Shown here: positions 58,460 to 64,000 of the stretch, piece by piece
Numbering within the stretch: position 1 is the first letter of the stretch
Layout of the letters: the number at the start of each line of letters is the position of its first letter
Assembly: GCA_038528385.1 (NCBI GenBank)
Contig: JBCBET010000003.1
Span: forward strand, 124,001 to 188,000
Direction of reading: 5' to 3'
DNA length: 64,000 nucleotides
DNA from: Shimia_B sp038528385
Lineage (GTDB): Bacteria; Pseudomonadota; Alphaproteobacteria; Rhodobacterales; Rhodobacteraceae
Notes under the pieces: generated by a model
The model's database searches: none
What the model was told of the DNA's origin: nothing
The model's input: the letters and a program-made list of their open reading frames with translations, nothing else
Program-made: the position numbers and the translations under genes

Positions 58460-60877
58460 GTGGCCGACAAAGAGCAAGAACAGCCGGAATACGGCGCGGA
58501 TTCGATCAAGGTTCTCAAGGGCTTGGAGGCGGTCAGGAAACGCCCCGGCATGTATATCGGGGATACCGATGACGGTTCGGGCCTGCATCACATGGTCTAC
58601 GAGGTCGTCGATAACGGCATCGACGAGGCGTTGGCCGGCCATGCCGACCACGTGCACGTCAAAATCCACGCCGACAGCTCCGTCTCCGTGTCCGACAATG
58701 GCCGCGGGATCCCCGTGGGCATCCACGAGGAAGAGGGCGTCTCGGCCGCCGAAGTGATCATGACCCAGCTCCATGCGGGCGGCAAATTCGATCAGAATTC
58801 CTACAAGGTCTCGGGCGGCCTCCACGGCGTGGGGGTCTCCGTCGTCAACGCGCTCTCCGTCTGGCTCGAGCTGCGCATCTGGCGCGACGGCAAGGAGCAC
58901 GTGGCGCGCTTCGAACACGGCGAGACGGTCAAGCATCTGGAGGTCGTGGGCGACGCGGGCGACAAGACGGGGACCGAGGTGCGCTTTCTCGCCTCGACCG
59001 AGACCTTCTCCAATCTCGATTACGTCTTCGACACGCTTAAGAAGCGCTTGCGCGAACTCGCCTTCCTGAATTCCGGCGTGCGCATCATCCTCGAGGACGA
59101 GCGCCCTGCCGAACCCCTCAAGAAGGAGCTCTTCTACGAGGGCGGCGTGCGGGAATTCGTGAAGTATCTCGACCGCTCCAAGAGCTCCATCATGACCGAC
59201 CCGATCTATGTCACCGGCGACCGTGACGGGATCAGCGTCGAGGTGGCGATGTGGTGGAACGACAGCTTCAACGAGATGGTGCTGCCCTTCACCAACAACA
59301 TCCCCCAGCGGGACGGGGGCACGCATCTCGCCGGTTTCCGGGGCGCGCTCACGCGGACGATCCAGAAATACGCCACTGACACCGGGATCGCCAAGCGCGA
59401 GAAGGTAAGCTTCACCGGCGACGATGCGCGGGAGGGGCTGACTTGCGTGCTCTCGGTTAAGGTGCCGGACCCGAAATTCTCCTCCCAGACGAAGGACAAG
59501 CTCGTCAGTTCGGAAGTGCGGCCGGCGGTGGAGAACCTCGTGGGCGAAAAGCTCACCGAATGGTTCGAGGAGAACCCGAACGAGGCCAAGCAGATCGTGG
59601 GCAAGATCATCGAGGCGGCGCTCGCCCGGGAGGCCGCGCGGAAAGCGCGGGAGCTCACCCGGCGCAAGACGGCGATGGACGTGAATTTCCTGGCCGGCAA
59701 GCTGAAAGACTGCTCCGAGAAGGACCCGTCGAAGACCGAGCTCTTCCTCGTGGAGGGCGACAGCGCCGGCGGCTCCGCCCAAACGGGCCGCGACCGGCGC
59801 ACGCAGGCGGTGCTGCCGCTGCGCGGCAAGATCCTCAACGTGGAGCGCGCGCGTTTCGACCGGATGCTCTCCTCTCAGGAGATCGGCAACCTCGTCATGG
59901 CGCTGGGCACCGGGATCGGGCGCGACGAGTTCAATATCGAGAAGCTGCGCTACCACAAGATCGTCATCATGACGGATGCCGACGTGGACGGCGCGCATAT
60001 CCGCACGCTGCTGCTCACGTTCTTCTTCCGCCAGATGCCGGAGCTGATCGAGGGCGGGTACCTCTACATCGCGCAGCCGCCGCTCTACAAAGTGTCGCGC
60101 GGGCGCTCGGAGGTCTATCTCAAGGACCAGCGCGAGCTCGACGACTACCTCATCGAGCAGGGCGTGGACGGCGCCTCGCTTCGCCTCGCCACGGGCGAGG
60201 AGATCATCGGGCAGGATCTCGCCCGCGTGGTGCAGGAGGCGCGCAATCTCAAACGCCTGCTCGATGCGTTCCCCACGCATTATCCCCGCCACATCCTGGA
60301 GCAGGCGGCCATCGCGGGCGCCTTCGTGCCCGGTGCCGTGGATGCCGACCTCCAGGGCGTGGCCGACCGCGTGGCCGCGCGGCTCGACCTCATCGCGCTC
60401 GAATACGAGCGCGGCTGGCAGGGGCGCATCACCCAGGATCGCGGCATCCGCCTGGCGCGGATCCTGCGCGGCGTGGAAGAGGTGCGCACGCTCGACGGCA
60501 CGATGCTCCGCTCCGGCGAGGCCGGGCGGACGGGCAGCTTCACGCAGTCGCTGCAGGAGGTCTATTCCCAACCCGCCACGCTCCACCGCAAGGAGCGGCA
60601 CCAGCTCATCCTCGGGCCGCTGACCCTGCTCGAAGCGATCCTCGAAGAGGGCGAGAAGGGTAACCAGCTCCAGCGCTACAAGGGCCTCGGCGAGATGAAC
60701 CCCGACCAGCTCTGGGAGACGACGCTCGACCCCGACGCGCGCACCTTCCTGCAGGTGAAGGTCGACGACGTGGCCGAGGCCGACGACCTCTTCACAAAGC
60801 TCATGGGCGACGTGGTCGAACCCCGCCGCGAGTTCATCCAGGACAACGCGCTGAGCGTGGCGAACCTGGATTTCTAG
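58460..60877 (+). CDS. gyrB: DNA gyrase subunit B
   Basis: 805 residues from a GTG at 58460. The GHKL ATPase shows LEAVRKRPGMYIGDTDDGSG, EVVDNGIDEALAGHAD and SGGLHGVGVSVVNALS. The Toprim domain has LVEGDSAGGSAQTGRDRRTQ (about 428-447) and ADVDGAHIRTLLLTFFFRQM. The C-terminal RYKGLGEMNPDQLWETTLDP binds GyrA. Gyrase introduces negative supercoils. The length is usual for alphaproteobacteria. It is separated from recF by repeats and a pseudogene. Confidence 0.98.
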   Translation: MADKEQEQPEYGADSIKVLKGLEAVRKRPGMYIGDTDDGSGLHHMVYEVVDNGIDEALAGHADHVHVKIHADSSVSVSDNGRGIPVGIHEEEGVSAAEVIMTQLHAGGKFDQNSYKVSGGLHGVGVSVVNALSVWLELRIWRDGKEHVARFEHGETVKHLEVVGDAGDKTGTEVRFLASTETFSNLDYVFDTLKKRLRELAFLNSGVRIILEDERPAEPLKKELFYEGGVREFVKYLDRSKSSIMTDPIYVTGDRDGISVEVAMWWNDSFNEMVLPFTNNIPQRDGGTHLAGFRGALTRTIQKYATDTGIAKREKVSFTGDDAREGLTCVLSVKVPDPKFSSQTKDKLVSSEVRPAVENLVGEKLTEWFEENPNEAKQIVGKIIEAALAREAARKARELTRRKTAMDVNFLAGKLKDCSEKDPSKTELFLVEGDSAGGSAQTGRDRRTQAVLPLRGKILNVERARFDRMLSSQEIGNLVMALGTGIGRDEFNIEKLRYHKIVIMTDADVDGAHIRTLLLTFFFRQMPELIEGGYLYIAQPPLYKVSRGRSEVYLKDQRELDDYLIEQGVDGASLRLATGEEIIGQDLARVVQEARNLKRLLDAFPTHYPRHILEQAAIAGAFVPGAVDADLQGVADRVAARLDLIALEYERGWQGRITQDRGIRLARILRGVEEVRTLDGTMLRSGEAGRTGSFTQSLQEVYSQPATLHRKERHQLILGPLTLLEAILEEGEKGNQLQRYKGLGEMNPDQLWETTLDPDARTFLQVKVDDVAEADDLFTKLMGDVVEPRREFIQDNALSVANLDF

Positions 60878-61599
60878 GGGCCCATACCAACCTCCAAAAA
60901 CCCTCTCGTCGAAAGGGTCTTCGACCAGTTTCAAAACAGGTCGCGACTGCCCTTCGAGGGAGAAGTGGGCTCGGCGATTAGAACACGGATCTCCTCTCCG
61001 GTAGAGTAACAAGCCTTTGGCGAGACTGTCCGCGCGGCCGACCTGCACGGCTTTAGATCAGCAGTCGTGCTGCTCCTGCGGACGGTCGAAAGCGAACGGA
61101 AGGGGGAGCTGAGGGCAGTTAAAGGCACCCGGAAATCCGGAGACGATCAGTGAAGTTTCCGGGCGGGCGGCGCCGGGCTCACGGGGACCGGAGCGGCCCT
61201 TGGCGATGACGCTTCTCTGAGTAGGCTGCATCAGGCGATTTCCTGTTGGTGAGGACAATCACGGTGGTCGCCATCGGTATTGTTTTCGCCCAACTCAGCA
61301 GCTTGAAAGCGTAATCCGTACTGCGCCATGCGGAAGCGTTACGGCTCGCCACAGCGGTCATCGCGCTCACGATTGAACAAATTCAAGGGTATGAGGAGCT
61401 CCGCCATGCTGAATATCCTCCTCGATCCGGAATTGATTGCACTTCTCGCGGGCGCTGCGATCGTCGTCTACTCCGTCGTCATGCACGTGAAGAATCCGCG
61501 CCGGGACAGCTCCTTAGAGGATGCATGGAAACGCGGGTCGAGGCGGGCGCAGGTTTCGGCTGAGCGTAGCAAGCAATCCGGCCTCGCCGCAGAGTTGGC
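60878..61599. other. Lower-GC gap after gyrB without a convincing gene
   Basis: About 720 bp, visibly less GC-rich than the surroundings. Short open frames on both strands have no recognisable motifs or plausible starts, except a small ORF at 61406 with AGGAG at 61393-61397. No tRNA, rRNA, tmRNA, RNase P or SRP RNA pattern was found by eye, nor any clear inverted repeats or transposase motif. It may be eroded mobile DNA. Confidence 0.45.
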
Positions 61600-62050
61600 T
61601 CACTCAAGCACGACATCCACCACCACCGGGTGGTGGTCGGACGGCCAGACGTCTCCGAGCTTCTCGTTGAAGATCATCGCCTCGCCCGGCACGAGGCCGG
61701 ATGTCACCCCGATATGGTCGATGGCGCCGAAGAGGTGGAGGCCGCGGTCGAGGTGGAAGGTGGCGCCTGGCGGTTTGGGGAATGTCAGGCCTTGCGCCTC
61801 GTACCGGTCGAGGACGCGCGAGCCGTGGAGCGCGTTGAAATCGCCGAGCAGGACGAGCGTCTCTCCGGCGGCGAGCCAGGGCGCGACGCGCGCGGACACG
61901 AGCGCGTGGGACGCGCGCCGGTTCACGCGGGAGAACGCGTCGGGGTGGATGTTGACCACGCGGAAGCGGGCGGGTGCGGCCCCCAAAACAGTCTCGAACA
62001 CGGCCCAACTCGCAAAGGACGGTGAGGCACCGTCGAAGCCGCGCGCATAG
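61406..62050 (+). CDS. Possible small membrane protein, probably truncated
   Basis: The ATG at 61406 has AGGAG 8 bp upstream and encodes LNILLDPELIALLAGAAIVV, a plausible membrane helix, then a basic tail (HVKNPRRDSSLEDAWKRGSR). From about 61600 the frame runs antisense through the phosphatase gene and looks like a shadow, so only the first 60 or so residues may be real and the natural 3' end seems lost. Low confidence; a fortuitous ORF is the main alternative. Confidence 0.25.
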   Translation: MLNILLDPELIALLAGAAIVVYSVVMHVKNPRRDSSLEDAWKRGSRRAQVSAERSKQSGLAAELAHSSTTSTTTGWWSDGQTSPSFSLKIIASPGTRPDVTPIWSMAPKRWRPRSRWKVAPGGLGNVRPCASYRSRTREPWSALKSPSRTSVSPAASQGATRADTSAWDARRFTRENASGWMLTTRKRAGAAPKTVSNTAQLAKDGEAPSKPRA

Positions 62051-62502
62051 AGGACGTCCGGCGTCTCGGAGAAATGGAACCAGCCTTCCTCCACCACGCG
62101 GAGCTTGTCGCGGCGATAGAAGATCGGCTGCGTGGGCGGCAGGATGCGGGCGTCTCCGGTGGCGGCGGCGGCGTAGTCCGGGTTCTCCGCCAGTAGAAAA
62201 TCGCGTGTCAGGTTGACGTTGCCGTCGCCCCGGAACGAGAAACTCTCCATCTCCTGGAACCCGATGATATCGACGCCGAGCGCCTTGAATGCCGCGTCCA
62301 TGGGATCCTTGCGCGCCTCCCAACCGGCGCGCCCCCAGCGGCCCTCCTCCCGATCGAGCCAGATGTAGTGCACGTTCCAGGTGGCCAGGCGCAGCGCCTC
62401 CGCCGGTGGCGGCGGCAGCCTGCCCGCCGGGGACAGGCGCACCTGCTGGCATCCCAGCAGGGCGAGGGGCACCAGGACCAGGGCCGCGACAATCCAAAAC
62501 AT
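61600..62502 (-). CDS. Endonuclease/exonuclease/phosphatase family lipoprotein
   Basis: 300 residues from the ATG at 62500-62502. The start WIVAALVLVPLALLGCQQ fits a lipoprotein signal with Cys in the lipobox LLGC, so the protein is probably membrane-anchored outside the cytoplasm. The EEP fold shows LATWNVHYIW near 38, IIGFQEMESF near 78 (metal Glu), VLLGDFNALHGS near 210 (catalytic Asp/Asn) and VWPSDHHPVVVDV near the C-terminus (SDH motif). The substrate may be a nucleic acid or a phospholipid/inositol phosphate; nothing here decides. Confidence 0.85.
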   Translation of the reverse strand: MFWIVAALVLVPLALLGCQQVRLSPAGRLPPPPAEALRLATWNVHYIWLDREEGRWGRAGWEARKDPMDAAFKALGVDIIGFQEMESFSFRGDGNVNLTRDFLLAENPDYAAAATGDARILPPTQPIFYRRDKLRVVEEGWFHFSETPDVLYARGFDGASPSFASWAVFETVLGAAPARFRVVNIHPDAFSRVNRRASHALVSARVAPWLAAGETLVLLGDFNALHGSRVLDRYEAQGLTFPKPPGATFHLDRGLHLFGAIDHIGVTSGLVPGEAMIFNEKLGDVWPSDHHPVVVDVVLE

Positions 62503-62583
62503 GCGGGGCACCACGCGCCTCCCCTCGGGACGGAACAAACCCGGGGGGGCCCCGCGTTCTCCGATGAGCAAAGGAGACCGACC

Positions 62584-62847
62584 ATGGCCGAGAAGGCAAT
62601 AGACAGCACGCAACCCGACGCCGACGCCCATGCCGAGCACCTCACCGAGGTGACGCCCCGGGCGCGCAAGATGAAACAGGTGGAAGAGGTCGATTACACC
62701 GACCCGCCCGTGGCCGACCTCGCGCGGGAATTGCCGCCGGAGGCCAAGGAGGCCATGCGCCTCGAAGGCGACTGGTCCGGCGACGGCGATGAGAACCACG
62801 CCGATGACGCGCAGGAGGCCGAGGACAACCTGCGCGACAACGGCTGA
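62584..62847 (+). CDS. Small acidic protein of unknown function
   Basis: 87 residues from the ATG at 62584 (AAAGGAGACCGACC upstream). Very acidic, without cysteines or membrane helix: MAEKAIDSTQPDADAHAEHL begins it and EDNLRDNG ends it. Probably intrinsically disordered. It diverges from the phosphatase gene and ends 2 bp before the convergent YCII gene. No family recognised, but the strong ribosome site and clean coding pattern make it likely real. Confidence 0.6.
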   Translation: MAEKAIDSTQPDADAHAEHLTEVTPRARKMKQVEEVDYTDPPVADLARELPPEAKEAMRLEGDWSGDGDENHADDAQEAEDNLRDNG

Positions 62848-62849
62848 CG

Positions 62850-63164
62850 TCACATCTCGTGGATTTCCGCGACCTCGACGGAGCCTGACCCGTCAAGGAC
62901 CATGGGGTTCTTGGCGGCCATCTCGCAGGCGGTGTCGTAGCTGTCGGCCTTGAGGATGGAATAGCCCGAGGCCGGATTGGCCCCGCCATCCTCGGCATGG
63001 CCCGCCTTGCTGACGGTGTGGGATTTCATCACCGGGTTGCCCGGATCGACGGTCGCGTCACCGAGATTTTCGTACCACGCGCCCCAGGCCGCCATGGCCT
63101 TGGCGCCCTCCTCGGGCGTCTCCGGCATTTTGCCGCCGTGATAGATGAAGAGATAATTTGGCAT
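62850..63164 (-). CDS. YCII-related (DGPF-domain) protein
   Basis: 104 residues. MPNYLFIYHGGKMPETPEEG at the start, the WYENLGDATVDPGNPV stretch and GYSILKADSYDTACEMAAKN are typical of YCII-related proteins, which often accompany ECF sigma factors. No sigma factor gene is beside it here. The enzymatic role is unknown. The stop is 2 bp from the end of the convergent acidic-protein gene. Confidence 0.85.
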   Translation of the reverse strand: MPNYLFIYHGGKMPETPEEGAKAMAAWGAWYENLGDATVDPGNPVMKSHTVSKAGHAEDGGANPASGYSILKADSYDTACEMAAKNPMVLDGSGSVEVAEIHEM

Positions 63165-63213
63165 GGGCAGACCCTCCTTCGTGGGGACATCATGCCATGA
63201 AATGCGGATTCGC

Positions 63214-63762
63214 TTAAGCGTCGAGCCCGTGCTTGAGCAGGACCGGTACGATGACCTCCTCCTCGTCCCACAGATGTCGGTCGAGAAGCCGCGCGAGCAG
63301 GCGCACCTCCGTCAGCGCCTTATCCACCGCCTTCCGGTCATCCACCGCGCGGAGCACGCCATTCGCCGCGGTTGCGGTGTGTTCGAGCCGCTCCGCAAGC
63401 GCGTGATGGTCGCTGTCGAGGATCTCGAAACCGTGCTCGAGCCTGGGCTCCAGCGTCACGAGCCGCGGGAAGTAATGCGTGTCCTCGATGTGGTGATGCT
63501 CATGGAGCCCGCCGAGGAGGGCGTTGCCGTAGCGCGACAGCATGGGCGCGGTGCGCGCGGGATCGGCCTTGCCATCTAGATGGCCCTCGAGGAGCGGCAC
63601 GAGCGCGGTGCAGAGCTCCCGAAACATCGCGTGGCGGTCGAGCCAGAACCGGATCAGCTGGGAAAAACCGGGATCGGCCTCCCAGGCGGCGCGCGGATAC
63701 TCCTTGAGGAGGACGCGAAGCGGCTCCGACAGGCCCGCGCGCTCGGCCAGGGCGTCAGTCAT
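63214..63762 (-). CDS. Hemerythrin-like domain protein
   Basis: 182 residues. The iron-binding pattern is spread over four helices: RFWLDRHAMFREL near 38, GLHEHHHIEDTHYFPRL near 85 (HxxxE type), LDSDHHALAERLEH near 118 and LARLLDRHLWDEEEVIVPVL near the C-terminus. Such proteins bind a di-iron centre and oxygen or nitric oxide. It overlaps the 3' end of the upstream trhO by 8 bp, so the two are coupled. Confidence 0.85.
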   Translation of the reverse strand: MTDALAERAGLSEPLRVLLKEYPRAAWEADPGFSQLIRFWLDRHAMFRELCTALVPLLEGHLDGKADPARTAPMLSRYGNALLGGLHEHHHIEDTHYFPRLVTLEPRLEHGFEILDSDHHALAERLEHTATAANGVLRAVDDRKAVDKALTEVRLLARLLDRHLWDEEEVIVPVLLKHGLDA

Positions 63763-64000
63763 GGCCGCCGATGCTCCGCTGCTTCATGCGCTCGCGAAAG
63801 CGGGCGCGGTCCTCCTCCCCGTACTCGTCCACGCAGAGATGGCACCGCACGCCTTCTTCGTATTCCGGGCGCGCCGTGTCCTCGGGCAGGATGGGGCGGC
63901 GGCAGCCGTGGCAGAGGATGTGCTCCCCTTCCGCGAGCCCGTGGGTGACGCTCACGCGCTTGTCGAAGACAAAGCAACCGCCCCGCCACGCGCTGTCCTC
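63755..64000 (-). CDS. trhO: tRNA uridine-34 hydroxylase TrhO, C-terminal part only
   Basis: Only the last 81 residues are inside the window; the 5' end lies beyond the right edge. EDSAWRGGCFVFDKRVSVTH followed by CHGCRRPILPED and VRCHLCVDEYGEEDRARFRE is the conserved C-terminal zinc-binding tail of the rhodanese-like TrhO/YceA family, which makes 5-hydroxyuridine at the tRNA wobble position. The catalytic rhodanese cysteine is outside the window. Confidence 0.88.
   Translation of the reverse strand, partial: EDSAWRGGCFVFDKRVSVTHGLAEGEHILCHGCRRPILPEDTARPEYEEGVRCHLCVDEYGEEDRARFRERMKQRSIGGHD

Noticed and set aside
58145..61048. A 967-codon minus-strand open frame opposite gyrB
   Set aside because: Antisense of gyrB codons; no family features.
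60878..61400. Insertion-sequence remnant after gyrB
   Set aside because: No transposase motif or terminal inverted repeats could be seen, so I report only a lower-GC gap.

Overview
The window looks like chromosomal DNA of a marine-type alphaproteobacterium of the order Rhodobacterales (Roseobacter group / Paracoccaceae). It is GC-rich throughout. The strongest indicators are the regB-senC-regA redox locus, the chain tsaE-amgK-murU-addB-addA-trxA, hemD-mitofilin-hemY, tsaD-gpsA-yciI-EVE, and the replication block rpsT-dnaA-dnaN-recF-gyrB with ubiE/ubiB nearby. No species can be named from the sequence alone.

Region 1 (1-15.6 kb) is accessory. It carries a surface-polysaccharide cluster: a glycosyltransferase cut by the window edge, an AT-richer methyltransferase, a sugar epimerase, UDP-galactopyranose mutase, a galactofuranosyltransferase-like GT2 enzyme, and a KpsM/KpsE/KpsT-type ABC export system. 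Two RTX proteins flank the export genes and share one C-terminal repeat module. The right edge is wreckage: a Phd antitoxin next to a dead VapC toxin, a plasmid-type ParA remnant joined to a ParB remnant, and a capsule-synthesis gene lacking its 5' end. I read this as the scar of an integrated extrachromosomal replicon that brought the polysaccharide genes.

Region 2 (15.6-28.9 kb) is core. A tightly overlapping minus-strand run carries t6A synthesis (tsaE), cell-wall sugar recycling (amgK, murU), double-strand break repair (addB, addA) and thioredoxin. Next come a PAS protein with no visible output domain and the global redox regulators regB, senC and regA. Between senC and regA lie two mutually exclusive hairpins.

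Region 3 (28.9-33.5 kb) is a sugar-acid catabolic cluster: a 2-hydroxyacid dehydrogenase, an IlvD/Edd pentonate-type dehydratase, an SDR and, divergently, a DenD-like D-erythronate dehydrogenase.

Region 4 (33.5-52.7 kb) is mixed housekeeping: an HD hydrolase, adenosylhomocysteinase, a TPP enzyme, tsaD-gpsA-yciI-EVE, hemD-mitofilin-hemY, tRNA-Thr(CGT), kynureninase, an LpsB-like mannosyltransferase, ubiB, ubiE, mutM and an enoyl-CoA hydratase.

Region 5 (52.8-64 kb) is the replication region: rpsT, dnaA, dnaN, recF and gyrB. A frameshifted gene and an 11-bp direct-repeat array sit between recF and gyrB. A roughly 0.7 kb lower-GC gap follows. Last come a lipoprotein phosphatase of the exonuclease/endonuclease family, small proteins, a hemerythrin-like protein and the 3' end of trhO. 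No CRISPR array, rRNA operon or intact insertion sequence was seen.
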